A DNA stretch of 64,000 bases, from assembly GCA_934754775.1 (NCBI GenBank), contig CAKVIM010000002.1, positions 62,001 through 126,000 on the forward strand. The letters run 5' to 3'. Both the position numbers and the translations under genes were made by a program. The DNA is from an uncultured Candidatus Melainabacteria bacterium (lineage in GTDB: Bacteria; Cyanobacteriota; Vampirovibrionia; Gastranaerophilales; Gastranaerophilaceae). Shown here one piece after another: positions 33,570 to 42,185 of the stretch; the stretch's first letter is position 1; the number at the start of each line of letters is the position of its first letter. Below the pieces are notes generated by a model, which saw only the letters and a list, made by a program, of their open reading frames with translations, did no database searches and was not told the DNA's origin.

Positions 33570-34335
33570 TAGCGTCTTTATCCTTAGATGAATCTTCCAA
33601 GATGAATGAACGTAGCTTTCTTTCAATCAACACAGGACTCTCACCTGCTTGAATTGAAAGAACACCTTCCAAAATCATGTTCTTGTATAAAAATACGTTT
33701 TGAAAAATAAATTTAATTCTTGTACCAAGCGGAATCATAACCAAGTTCGCAGCGAACAAACCATAAATTGTAGCAACGAACGCAACCGCAATACCAGCAC
33801 CCAGTTTTGACGGGTCAGACAAGTTTTGCATAACCTGAATCAAACCAAGTACGGCACCAATAATACCAAGTGTCGGAGAATAACCACCGAAAGATTCAAA
33901 TACTTTTGCAGCATTATGAACATAGTTTTCTAATTGCTCAATCTGATTTTCCATCATCTCTCTAACAAGCGTCGGGTCAGTACCATCGGCTACGGCCCCC
34001 AAGCCCAATGTTAAAAGTGAGTCTGATGCATTATTAGCTTCTTTTTCCAAAGAAATGATACCTTCTTTTCTTGCTTTTGTCGCAAATCCGCCAATTTCGG
34101 TAATCAAAGCCTCAAAGTCAGATTTTGGCGGCATAAATACGTCTTTTAATATTTTTATTGCAGACATAAGTACTTTTGGCGGGAAACTCAAAACTACAGC
34201 ACCCAAAGTACCGCCTAATACGATAAATGCAGCAGTAATTTGAAGCAATTGCCCAATATTACCGCCTTCCATTGCTTGCCCCGTCAGAATGAATGTTATA
34301 CCCAAAAACATCCCGATGACTGCAAATATATCCAT
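33562..34335 (-). CDS. motA: Motor stator protein MotA
   Basis: A 257-residue four-helix inner-membrane protein starting MDIFAVIGMFLGITFILTGQ. A long cytoplasmic loop is followed by GGYSPTLGIIGAVLGLIQVM and VAFVATIYGLFAANLVMIPL, the conserved TM3-TM4 segments. A GGAG ribosome binding site precedes the ATG. With motB it forms the ion-driven stator. Confidence 0.95.
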   Translation of the reverse strand: MDIFAVIGMFLGITFILTGQAMEGGNIGQLLQITAAFIVLGGTLGAVVLSFPPKVLMSAIKILKDVFMPPKSDFEALITEIGGFATKARKEGIISLEKEANNASDSLLTLGLGAVADGTDPTLVREMMENQIEQLENYVHNAAKVFESFGGYSPTLGIIGAVLGLIQVMQNLSDPSKLGAGIAVAFVATIYGLFAANLVMIPLGTRIKFIFQNVFLYKNMILEGVLSIQAGESPVLIERKLRSFILEDSSKDKDANG

Positions 34336-34442
34336 AATAATCTCCGATTTTATACTATTATCCTAGATATATTAAACAACATTTATCAGGGTTTGTAATC
34401 CTTTAAATATAGTAGTTTTTACACTCTTGAACAGGACTTGTA

Positions 34443-36608
34443 TTACATTCCGTCAAAATTTCCGGCTAGAACTCTTAAAGCTTTGTCTTCTGCTCTTTGA
34501 GCCTTGTCTAAAACAGATTGCATGCCTGAATTGTCGTATGTTTTCTGAATATTCGCAGCTGCTTGTGACGGAATATATCTTCTTTGTTTTTCATCATTTT
34601 CAGCAGTCTTATCGGAAGGAATTGTACATTCTGAAGACGGAATATAACTATAATTATCAGCTTTTCCTGAAGTCTTAGGAGAAGGAATTACATTCTTAGA
34701 AGATGGAATGTAAGTATAATTATCAACTTTTTCTTCTTGAGTCGGTTGAGGAGTCAAATTGCTATATTTGTTCAAACCTCTTGATGCATAAGCTTGACCG
34801 GCTTGTTTTTGCGAAAGTTGAGCAGCTTCTTGCTGAACCGGAATCCCAGCTTTTGTCATCGCAGCTTCATATAAACGTTTATTCAAGTCCTCTTTCAAAA
34901 ATTCTTTTTGAGCCTTTTTAGCATCTTCATGCTCTTCTTGTTTCATTGCGTCATAAGATTTGCCGAAGATTGCAGTTGTACATTTAGTAATCGCAGCTCC
35001 TAAAACGCCCATAGAAATTAAGCCCCAAACACCAAATCTCATCGGAACTCCCAAAACATTCTTAAAGAAATTAGGGATTTGTCTAATTTTATTCATCACG
35101 ATATTACTGCTCTTGTAGCCTTTAAATGTTTCCAAATCAAGGGTCAAGAAGTGTCCAAGCTTTCTGATACCTTTAGTCAAAATATTTTGACCATCAACTT
35201 TGCTTAATTTCTTAAGTTGTTCTTTTGCCTTATTTTTAGCCACATTATAAGCTTCTTTGTCTGCAAAAGCACCGGCTTTTGTTTTTGTATTAAAATCATT
35301 CAACACTTTTCTGTATTGCTCAACTTTATCTTTTCCCATGCCGGCATATTTAACACCACCTAAAGCGTGCATCATTCTTAAAGCAAGTGGGAATGTCAAA
35401 ACCCAAGATGTTGATTCTATCAAACCACCAACCGCCGTGCCGATTTTTTGGTCTTTATCTGCTTTCTTAACATTAGCACCTACTTCTACCAACATCGGAG
35501 CAATAAATATCAAAGCTCCTAATTTTCCGCCACCAAACGTTATACCTCTATGGAACATTTGCATTGCTTTTGACACAAATCTTCCGGTTGCAGTCTTAGC
35601 ACCGTCGCCTAAACTGTGCAACTTGTTATAAACTTCATCACACCCGATTGTTCTTTCAAACGGCTTCGTTAAAGGTCCCATCCAACCATAATGTCCGGTA
35701 CCCATCTTAACCTTTGAGCCTGCTCTTTTCATTGCAGCTTCAACTTGTTTCAAAGTCTTACCATAAACATCTTCTTTAATAGCAGTGATATCAGTTTTAG
35801 CCAAACCAAGTTCTTTCAAGATTTCTTTCTTTACCGCTTCTGTAGAACTATTACCTAAACCTTGAATCTTATTGATTTCTGCAGGCGTTCTACCCAAGCG
35901 TTTTAAAAGAACCTGATTAACAGCTTTTTCTTCAGGAATTTCAGAAAACTTACTAACCTTGAAATCCTTTATCAAAGCTTCTTTTTCAGCTTTTGTTATG
36001 CCAATATTTTTCAATTTTATGGCATCCGGTTCTCCTAGTTTAAGAGCATCGGCAATTCTTACAAAATCCTGAACGATTTCTTGCTTCTGATTATACATCT
36101 GAGCCTTAGCCATAGACCATTCCGGCATTGTCGGAGTATCTTTCATTGCTCTCAAAATTGCACTGTGCTCAACAAGCTTTCCACCCTGTTTTTTTGCACC
36201 CCTAAATACATCCAAAACCGCTTGCACAGGCTTGCTTTGTACAAACTTAGATTGCTCTATATTATCACCCAAATTAGCTGCTCTTTTAACCAAACTCTTG
36301 TCGTAATCGCCTCTACAAGCCTTTGCATAAGCATCTATACCAAAACTTATGCCTATCCAAGAAAGAGCTGTCGCAATCGGATGCTCTACAATAGGTTTAA
36401 GAACCAAGTCATAAACCGGACTTGATTTCAATATTTCTGAAAAACTCTGAGCATTGGCATTATCTGATACAACATAATAGCTAGGTATCCGCACCTGAGG
36501 CTGTTGCGACATTCTTTGCGGAGCAGGCACATCAACTCGTTGAACTTGCGGATTAACCTGCTCATAGCGTTGATTATATGGATTCATATTCGGATTAATT
36601 TGAGTCAC
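34443..36608 (-). CDS. Large membrane protein with C-terminal YIPS repeats, unknown function
   Basis: The start is chosen at the GTG at 36606-36608 (MTQINPNMNPYNQRYEQ), which has AAAAGG 9 nt upstream; a TTG six codons earlier is the alternative. The 721-residue protein has a Gln/Pro-rich N-terminus. Several hydrophobic segments are visible (ALSWIGISFGIDAYA; LGALIFIAPMLVEVGANV; FGVWGLISMGVLGAAIT). The C-terminal tail repeats a YIPSS...IPS pattern (NYTYIPSSKNVIPSPKT; NYSYIPSSECTIPSDKT; RYIPSQAAANI). I recognise no family. Confidence 0.75.
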   Translation of the reverse strand: MTQINPNMNPYNQRYEQVNPQVQRVDVPAPQRMSQQPQVRIPSYYVVSDNANAQSFSEILKSSPVYDLVLKPIVEHPIATALSWIGISFGIDAYAKACRGDYDKSLVKRAANLGDNIEQSKFVQSKPVQAVLDVFRGAKKQGGKLVEHSAILRAMKDTPTMPEWSMAKAQMYNQKQEIVQDFVRIADALKLGEPDAIKLKNIGITKAEKEALIKDFKVSKFSEIPEEKAVNQVLLKRLGRTPAEINKIQGLGNSSTEAVKKEILKELGLAKTDITAIKEDVYGKTLKQVEAAMKRAGSKVKMGTGHYGWMGPLTKPFERTIGCDEVYNKLHSLGDGAKTATGRFVSKAMQMFHRGITFGGGKLGALIFIAPMLVEVGANVKKADKDQKIGTAVGGLIESTSWVLTFPLALRMMHALGGVKYAGMGKDKVEQYRKVLNDFNTKTKAGAFADKEAYNVAKNKAKEQLKKLSKVDGQNILTKGIRKLGHFLTLDLETFKGYKSSNIVMNKIRQIPNFFKNVLGVPMRFGVWGLISMGVLGAAITKCTTAIFGKSYDAMKQEEHEDAKKAQKEFLKEDLNKRLYEAAMTKAGIPVQQEAAQLSQKQAGQAYASRGLNKYSNLTPQPTQEEKVDNYTYIPSSKNVIPSPKTSGKADNYSYIPSSECTIPSDKTAENDEKQRRYIPSQAAANIQKTYDNSGMQSVLDKAQRAEDKALRVLAGNFDGM

Positions 36609-36732
36609 AATAATAAACCTTTTCAAACCTAACTAATTATATAAAGTATTTTTCTCAAAAAAAATTGCCCCCAAACCATGTCAAAACAGCGTTTTGTAAA
36701 AAAATGTTACACGAATATAAAATTGAGAAGGT

Positions 36733-37803
36733 TTAACCTTCCTTCAAGCTTAATTCGCAACACATTTGACAAGCACCAAAAGTGCCACCGCTGGCTTTTA
36801 GATTTTTTCTAAAACAGCAATAATGTGGAGCATTAAATAATTCTCTCAAACTTTTTTCTTTTACGTTTCCAATTTTTTGGGATAAACACGGATAAACAAA
36901 ACCTTCCGGATTTATCATCATATTATTATATGGATAAGTACAAGGTTTATAAATCTCATTAACAGGCTTTTCTTCCGGCAAATCAAAAAACTTCTCTATC
37001 GCATCAAGAGGATTTTTTGAATACTCAAACTTTGGAGAAAATCTCAATTTCGTTCTGCCTTTCAAAGACTCTATCTCACGATAAACCTCTTTAAAATGTT
37101 CCATATCAAAATATTTTTTTATCGGATAATTCGCTGTAAATTCAGGAATAAAACTCTCCTGCAACACAGAATTCTGCTTCCAATTATTATTCCTCAAAAA
37201 CGAAATTGATAAGAATTCAAACCCCATTCTTTCGCAAAGTTTATACAGCTTCGGCAAATCATCCAAATTATTTTCAAGTACAATCGTCTTTATATCAACC
37301 ATTTGCTTAGGTTTAGCAGATTTAAGCTTCTCCAAATTCCCAACAATCTTATCGAAAATACCAGCTTTGCCCCTATTTAAGTCGTGAGTTTCGCCATAAC
37401 CATCCAAAGAAACCGAAAGTAAAAGTAATTTGTATCTAACAAAAGCTCTGATAATCTCGTCATCAATAAGTATTCCATTAGACACCACATGCACCTTATT
37501 CCAGATTTTTTTTGAAAGATAAGCCAAAATCTCCACAAAATCTTTTCTAATAAGCGGTTCACCGCCAACAAGAGTTGCAATCGAATAAAACGGCAATTGG
37601 TCAACAACCCGCTTCCACTCATCTGTAGTCAACTCCTGCTTATTTCTGTCACACCCGACATAACAATACGGGCACTGCAAATTACAGCGATAAGTCAGCT
37701 CAAAAAAATACCGAAACGGGATTTTCGCCCGCCCCCACCTATCGTTATAAGAAAGTGATGTATAAAAATCTCTCGCTATATCAAACAAATTTGAGTAATT
37801 CAT
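36733..37803 (-). CDS. Radical SAM/SPASM domain protein
   Basis: A 356-residue enzyme with the radical SAM cluster Cys40-x3-Cys44-x2-Cys47 (TYRCNLQCPYCYVGC), TLVGGEPLIRKDF, and a C-terminal SPASM-type region with several cysteines (KPCTYPYNN, VYPCLSQKIGNV, CCFRKNL, FGACQMCCEL) that would hold auxiliary Fe-S clusters. Such enzymes modify peptides or proteins (PqqE/AlbA/anSME types), but no precursor peptide is recognised nearby. The start has no ribosome binding site and sits 6 nt from a -10-like box. Confidence 0.85.
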   Translation of the reverse strand: MNYSNLFDIARDFYTSLSYNDRWGRAKIPFRYFFELTYRCNLQCPYCYVGCDRNKQELTTDEWKRVVDQLPFYSIATLVGGEPLIRKDFVEILAYLSKKIWNKVHVVSNGILIDDEIIRAFVRYKLLLLSVSLDGYGETHDLNRGKAGIFDKIVGNLEKLKSAKPKQMVDIKTIVLENNLDDLPKLYKLCERMGFEFLSISFLRNNNWKQNSVLQESFIPEFTANYPIKKYFDMEHFKEVYREIESLKGRTKLRFSPKFEYSKNPLDAIEKFFDLPEEKPVNEIYKPCTYPYNNMMINPEGFVYPCLSQKIGNVKEKSLRELFNAPHYCCFRKNLKASGGTFGACQMCCELSLKEG

Positions 37804-37809
37804 ACTCTA

Positions 37810-37818
37810 TTTATAACA
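37810..37818 (-). promoter_or_regulatory. Extended -10-like promoter 6 nt before the SPASM radical SAM gene
   Basis: TGTTATAAA on the minus strand, then 6 nt (TAGAGT) and the ATG. Another leaderless candidate. Confidence 0.4.
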
Positions 37819-37826
37819 TAAAGAAA

Positions 37827-37848
37827 CCTCTCTTAGAAAAAAGAGAGG
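37827..37848. terminator. Short hairpin between the radical SAM gene and deoC
   Basis: CCTCTCTT / AAGAGAGG, 8-bp stem with a 6-nt loop. No strong T run follows, so its terminator function is doubtful. Confidence 0.45.
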
Positions 37849-37854
37849 AAAATT

Positions 37855-37896
37855 TGAGCGATGAGGATTCTTTATTATATTAATCCTCATCGCTCA
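37855..37896. terminator. Long hairpin downstream of deoC
   Basis: A 15-bp stem TGAGCGATGAGGATT / AATCCTCATCGCTCA with a 12-nt AT-rich loop. It lies 70 nt past the deoC stop and upstream of the SPASM gene promoter. Confidence 0.55.
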
Positions 37897-37963
37897 TAGT
37901 TTCATTAAACTTTTGGAGTGCAAATCTAGTCTTTTTGTTTAATTTTTCTCACTAACAAAAAGT

Positions 37964-38626
37964 CTACTCTCCCTTAACAATCTTCACGCCGGAACTCGTT
38001 CCAAGTCTAACCGCACCGGCTTCAATCATTTTCAAAGCCGCTTCTCTATCTCGAATTCCGCCAGATGCCTTAACCCGAAGCCCAGCCTCTTTTACTGTTT
38101 CATACATTAGAGCTACATCCTCAACCTTTGCCCCAACGCCGTTTTTTACAAAACCCGTAGATGTTTTTACAAAATCGGCTTTACCTGCAATACAAAGTTC
38201 GCAAGCTTTCTTAATCTCATCCTTCGTCAATAAATCTGTTTCCAAAATAACCTTAAGCGGATGATTTTGGCACGCCATTTTTACGCCACTAATCTCATCA
38301 ACAATTTTTTCATACTCTTTATCTTTAAGCAAACCTGAATTCAAGACCATATCTATCTCATCGGCACCATTTTTTACCGCATCAATCGTTTCCAAGATTT
38401 TTATTTCTCTTGTACTTTGACCTAAAGGAAACCCAACAACAGTAACCACTTTAACGTCATTCTCCTTAGTATCATTTAGATACTGTCTTGAAAATTTAAC
38501 GTTGCACGGGTTAACACAAACTCCCAAGAATTCATTTTCAACCGCTTCATCAAGCAGCTTAACAATTTCAGCCCTAGTTGCATCCTGTTTTAGCAGTGTA
38601 TGCTCAATATATTTATTCAGTTCCAT
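37964..38626 (-). CDS. deoC: Deoxyribose-phosphate aldolase
   Basis: It cleaves 2-deoxyribose 5-phosphate to glyceraldehyde 3-phosphate and acetaldehyde. The 220-residue TIM-barrel product has VILETDLLT and the Schiff-base lysine in DFVKTSTGF, with VKASGGIRD near the end. GGGGAG precedes the ATG. It follows uppP by 13 nt, so the two are probably cotranscribed. Together with deoB (23793) it lets deoxynucleosides feed glycolysis. Confidence 0.97.
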   Translation of the reverse strand: MELNKYIEHTLLKQDATRAEIVKLLDEAVENEFLGVCVNPCNVKFSRQYLNDTKENDVKVVTVVGFPLGQSTREIKILETIDAVKNGADEIDMVLNSGLLKDKEYEKIVDEISGVKMACQNHPLKVILETDLLTKDEIKKACELCIAGKADFVKTSTGFVKNGVGAKVEDVALMYETVKEAGLRVKASGGIRDREAALKMIEAGAVRLGTSSGVKIVKGE

Positions 38627-38639
38627 AATCTCTCCCCTA

Positions 38640-39482
38640 CTAACCTTTTATTGTAAAAAATACTGCTGTAACTACGCCCATAATCAAGCAATAATAACCG
38701 AAAATCGCCAAAGAGAACTTTGATACAAATTTCAAAAAGTATTTTATACACAAATAACCGACAATTCCCGAAACGATTGTGCCGACAATAATTGCCGTCC
38801 AATTATACGTCACAACCTCTGCAAAATCGAGTTTTACAAGCGGATAAACCATTGAAGCACCCAATATAATAGGAATACTCAACAAAAATGAATACTTAGC
38901 CGCAGTCGTTCTATCTGCTCCGTTTAAAAGCCCTGTTGCAATAGTTAAGCCGGAACGAGAGAACCCGGGAAGAGCCGCCAAGCCTTGTGCAACAGCCATC
39001 AACACAGAATTTTTAAATGTAATTTCTGTCATCTTATCATGCCTTTTTGCCCACCATTCACTAAATAAAAGCAAAACACCGGTTCCGATAAGCAAGCCGC
39101 CTACAATCGCAGGCTTAAACACCAAAAATTCAGCAACTTCATTGAGCGGAAACGCAATCAGCACCGTAATCAAAGTGCCCAACATTATATAAACACCACT
39201 CTTAAAGTCCTCAGAAGAATAATCCTTATTCTTTAACCCAAGATAAAGAGCCTTCAAAATTTGCAAAATTTCTTTGCGGAAGAAAATCAAAACCGCAATC
39301 AATGTTCCCAAGTGAAGCATTATATCCAAGAATACCTCTTGATTTGACTCTTGAACAATTTCAATACCCTTAAAAATCTTATAAAAATTAGACGTAAAAA
39401 CAAGATGTGCAGAACTTGAAATCGGCAAAAACTCGCTCAAACCTTGCACAATCCCCATTAAAATTGATTGTATTAAATCCAT
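38640..39482 (-). CDS. uppP: Undecaprenyl-diphosphatase
   Basis: It recycles undecaprenyl pyrophosphate for cell-wall and LPS glycan carriers and can confer bacitracin resistance. The 280-residue membrane protein has the signatures GLSEFLPISSSAHLV (about residues 14-28) and LPGFSRSGLT, and about eight hydrophobic segments. GAGGGG precedes the ATG. It lies upstream of deoC in the same orientation. Confidence 0.95.
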   Translation of the reverse strand: MDLIQSILMGIVQGLSEFLPISSSAHLVFTSNFYKIFKGIEIVQESNQEVFLDIMLHLGTLIAVLIFFRKEILQILKALYLGLKNKDYSSEDFKSGVYIMLGTLITVLIAFPLNEVAEFLVFKPAIVGGLLIGTGVLLLFSEWWAKRHDKMTEITFKNSVLMAVAQGLAALPGFSRSGLTIATGLLNGADRTTAAKYSFLLSIPIILGASMVYPLVKLDFAEVVTYNWTAIIVGTIVSGIVGYLCIKYFLKFVSKFSLAIFGYYCLIMGVVTAVFFTIKG

Positions 39483-39530
39483 CTTTCCCCTCTTTTATCA
39501 AACACTCATCACAACCCAAGCCGCAAACCA

Positions 39531-39887
39531 TTATTCAAAATAGCTTGCACAAGATGTTGCAGTTTCCCACACAGAAATCTTTGATACGATTCCGATTTTT
39601 TCCTTCAATTTTGTATAAATAAACTTTGAAAGAATTTCGCTTGAAGGGCTAACACCCTTGAACTCCGGAAGTTCATTAATATCCTTGTGATCCAACAAGT
39701 CTAAAACAGATTTCAACTCACGTTTCAAAACCTTATAATCCACCAAAATATTGCTCTTATCTAAAGTTTCACCTCTTACAAAAGCCTCTACAAGCCAATT
39801 ATGACCATGCTGGTTTTCGCATTCACCATCATAGTTTAACAAATGATGTGCTGCGGAAAAATACATCTGTGCCTTTAATTCAAACAT
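39531..39887 (-). CDS. queD: 6-carboxytetrahydropterin synthase / PTPS-family protein (QueD-like)
   Basis: A short 118-residue pterin-synthase fold with zinc/catalytic residues in FSAAHHLL and CENQHGHNW (Cys and two His), and a C-terminal WETATSCASYFE. In queuosine synthesis QueD makes 6-carboxy-tetrahydropterin. The start is placed at 39887 (MFELKAQMYFSA), with GGTG upstream; longer in-frame starts reach 39914. No queC, queE or queF lies in the window, so a folate-type PTPS role is not excluded. Confidence 0.82.
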   Translation of the reverse strand: MFELKAQMYFSAAHHLLNYDGECENQHGHNWLVEAFVRGETLDKSNILVDYKVLKRELKSVLDLLDHKDINELPEFKGVSPSSEILSKFIYTKLKEKIGIVSKISVWETATSCASYFE

Positions 39888-40004
39888 CTTTTTCACCATT
39901 TGGGCGGGCTTCATCCCACTAGACTACTAACCTATTTTACTACTCCAAGAAGCCCTTTGGAACAGACTACTAACCCTATATGAAACAGGCAACTCATCAA
40001 ATAA

Positions 40005-40841
40005 CTAGCAGCAAACTTCTGCCAATCTTACCAAAATCTTGTCTGTTATAACCTTAATATAATCCTTATCAACCATACCATTGATTATGCAATCGGCAAT
40101 TTGATAAGTCGGTCTGATATATTGTTGAGCAGTCGCATTAACATCCTTGAATTGTAAATCTGCTGCTTCGCCGGATTTACCACGAGAAGCGGCACGTTTA
40201 TACCAACGTTCTTTAATAACTTCAATCGGAGTATAAACGTAAACTTTTACATCCATAATGTCACGAACTTCTTCATTCAAGACATACAAACCTTCCGTTA
40301 ATATAACCTTCGCAGGCTTTTTAACATCACCATCCGGACTTGATACACAAGTTACAAAATCGTACTTCGGTGAAACAACCGTTTCGCCATGCTTAAGTCC
40401 CAACAAATGTTCACGCATTAACGGCAAATTAATTACATCAGGAGTGTCAAAGCTGAAACCGGTCTTAAATAAAGCATCATAACTGCCTGCTTCGATTAGC
40501 TCCTTAGAAGTATCTTTATAATAATCATCTTGACGGATAACAGTGTAGATGCCTTCCTTTTTATCTCTAACAACGGCTTCTATCGTATTATCAACAAAAA
40601 CGGTTTTGCCGGAGGCACTTTCACCTGTAATACCTATTAGAAAAGTCTTTTTCTTTTCTTGAACAACCTTTCTTGCGATATTCATTATAAAATCATCAGC
40701 AACCTTCAAAAATAAAGGCTGTTCTTGTTTTCTGTCCTCTTCTAATATTTCTTTTAGAGTGTCCACAATATTGGAGATTAACTCCATATCTAAACGACTT
40801 GAATAAAAATTGTAATTTGTGAGTTCGAAAGTATCCACCAT
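40005..40841 (-). CDS. Uridine kinase / phosphoribulokinase-family P-loop kinase
   Basis: A 278-residue protein with an N-terminal helical extension of about 60 residues, then the Walker A motif GITGESASGKT and the family segments VIRQDDYYKD and DTPDVINLPLM. The final part has RRAASRGKS-like basic residues (YKRAASRGKSGEA). The substrate-binding details fit uridine/cytidine kinase rather than phosphoribulokinase, but the longer N-terminus makes the exact substrate unsure. GGACGG precedes the ATG. Confidence 0.78.
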   Translation of the reverse strand: MVDTFELTNYNFYSSRLDMELISNIVDTLKEILEEDRKQEQPLFLKVADDFIMNIARKVVQEKKKTFLIGITGESASGKTVFVDNTIEAVVRDKKEGIYTVIRQDDYYKDTSKELIEAGSYDALFKTGFSFDTPDVINLPLMREHLLGLKHGETVVSPKYDFVTCVSSPDGDVKKPAKVILTEGLYVLNEEVRDIMDVKVYVYTPIEVIKERWYKRAASRGKSGEAADLQFKDVNATAQQYIRPTYQIADCIINGMVDKDYIKVITDKILVRLAEVCC

Positions 40842-40913
40842 AAATCCGTCCTTAATTCTCTATAACATTGTATAGTAAATACAAAAAAAAAACTCCTTAT
40901 TCTTAAAAAAAAT

Positions 40914-41054
40914 TTACCTTTTTACCTGTTTAAATTGTAAACTTTTGTAACACTTTGAACACTCAAATAGCAAAAAAATTTCTTCACCATTTTTAGTAAA
41001 GACATAAAGCTCTCTCTTCTTATTTAAACGGACAGGCCTTGGTTTTTTATACAA
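40914..41054 (-). CDS. Candidate 46-residue basic CxxC protein
   Basis: A frame from TTG at 41052-41054 to TAA at 40914, in the 222-nt gap between the SDR gene and the kinase. The peptide is Lys/Arg-rich (MYKKPRPVRLNKKRELYVF) and contains FECSKCYKSLQFKQVKR, a CxxC pair of zinc-ribbon type. It starts 10 nt after the SDR stop. No clear ribosome binding site or ATG is visible, so this is a candidate only. The rest of the gap holds an A/T-rich leader for the kinase gene. Confidence 0.33.
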   Translation of the reverse strand: MYKKPRPVRLNKKRELYVFTKNGEEIFLLFECSKCYKSLQFKQVKR

Positions 41055-41064
41055 GGTCTTTTTT

Positions 41065-41892
41065 TTATTTTATAGATGCCATTCTTTTTTTGAGCCCAAA
41101 CTTAACCAACTTATTCACAAACCCTTGCGGAAGCTTTGCAAACAAGCTAGCCATAAACGCATCATGCCCCACAGTATATGACAATTTTGGCTTACGAGCA
41201 GAATCCGCTTTCAAAATAACATCAACAACTTTATCGACAGCAAGCCCCTTTGAGCCATTCTTCTGAGCATTCGCTATCATAAATTTCATTTCTTGCTCAT
41301 ACCCCTGGCAATTGTCAAAATACTTCGAATTTTCGTTTATAGACTTACCCCAAAGCGGAGTTGCAATCACACCGGGTTTGACCGACACGACCTGAATATT
41401 TTTTTTATTTTCAACAAGCAAAGCATTAAAGAACATATCCAAGCAGCGTTTTGACGCACAATAAGGAGAAATAAACGGAAACACACCAAAGCTTGCCATT
41501 GAGCTTACATTAATAATCTTTCCGCCCTCAAGGCTATCCAAAAGAAGTTTCGAGAACTCCAAATGTCCAAAAACGTTAACGTCAAACTGGCGTCTTATCT
41601 CACTCATCTCGATTTTTTCTATAGGTCCTGCAACTACACAACCCGCAATATTTACAAGCGTATCAATCCTTGCACACTTAGAAAGCAAGTATTCCGCAGC
41701 CGGCTTTATCGTTTCCGGCTTAGCATAGTCTATATAAAACGGATAAATATTATGCGAAAGCTCAATCAATTCGCCAAGATACTTTTCGTTTCTGTAACCT
41801 GCAAAAACAATATTATCTTCCGCTATTCTTTTGAGCAAAGCCTTCCCAATACCGGAAGTTGCCCCTGTTACAACATAAGTCTTAGTCTTCAT
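41065..41892 (-). CDS. Short-chain dehydrogenase/reductase
   Basis: A 275-residue SDR with the NAD(P)-binding motif VTGATSGIGKAL (residues 8-19), NIAGCV, the catalytic Ser in NVSSMASFG and the catalytic YCASKRC (Tyr-x3-Lys), followed by VKPGVIATPLW. The substrate cannot be predicted. It overlaps the upstream small gene by 11 nt. Confidence 0.92.
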   Translation of the reverse strand: MKTKTYVVTGATSGIGKALLKRIAEDNIVFAGYRNEKYLGELIELSHNIYPFYIDYAKPETIKPAAEYLLSKCARIDTLVNIAGCVVAGPIEKIEMSEIRRQFDVNVFGHLEFSKLLLDSLEGGKIINVSSMASFGVFPFISPYCASKRCLDMFFNALLVENKKNIQVVSVKPGVIATPLWGKSINENSKYFDNCQGYEQEMKFMIANAQKNGSKGLAVDKVVDVILKADSARKPKLSYTVGHDAFMASLFAKLPQGFVNKLVKFGLKKRMASIK

Positions 41893-42163
41893 TTAATGGT
41901 CTCATCAAAAGGATTGTAGAAATATTTACCTGCACAAACGGATGTTTTTCCAAATCTTTCTGCGGCACTAATTTGGATTCAATTGTGCAATCTTTAACCG
42001 CAATAAACTGTTTTGAGCTATTCAGCACCTCAGACAAAAGTCTGGTACGCTTCCCGATTTTCGGCATGAAAATTGAACCCTTAATCACGTGTTCTACAGT
42101 TTCTATATAAACATCTTCCTTCCAAGAAGAAGTCGTCAGCTCTAAAATTTCGTTATTTTCCAT
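41882..42163 (-). CDS. Small hypothetical protein upstream of the SDR gene
   Basis: The start is the second ATG (MENNEILELTTSSWKEDVYI) because GGAG lies 7 nt upstream, while the first ATG is too close to that site. The 93-residue product looks mostly beta-strand (HVIKGSIFMPKIGKRTRLL; FVQVNISTILLMRPL). No family is assigned. It lies 22 nt after pilC and overlaps the SDR gene, so it is probably cotranscribed with the pilus genes. Confidence 0.65.
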   Translation of the reverse strand: MENNEILELTTSSWKEDVYIETVEHVIKGSIFMPKIGKRTRLLSEVLNSSKQFIAVKDCTIESKLVPQKDLEKHPFVQVNISTILLMRPLNED

Positions 42164-42185
42164 ACTCATTCTCCAACAGGGTATC

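Noticed and set aside
32493..34335. ExbB/ExbD or TolQ/TolR instead of MotA/MotB
   Set aside because: MotA has four helices and the long cytoplasmic loop, and MotB has the C-terminal OmpA-like domain, so the motor assignment is better.
41031..41060. Hairpin plus T run as a plus-strand terminator or small RNA
   Set aside because: No plus-strand gene lies upstream, and the stem is imperfect. The stretch overlaps the candidate minus-strand CxxC frame.
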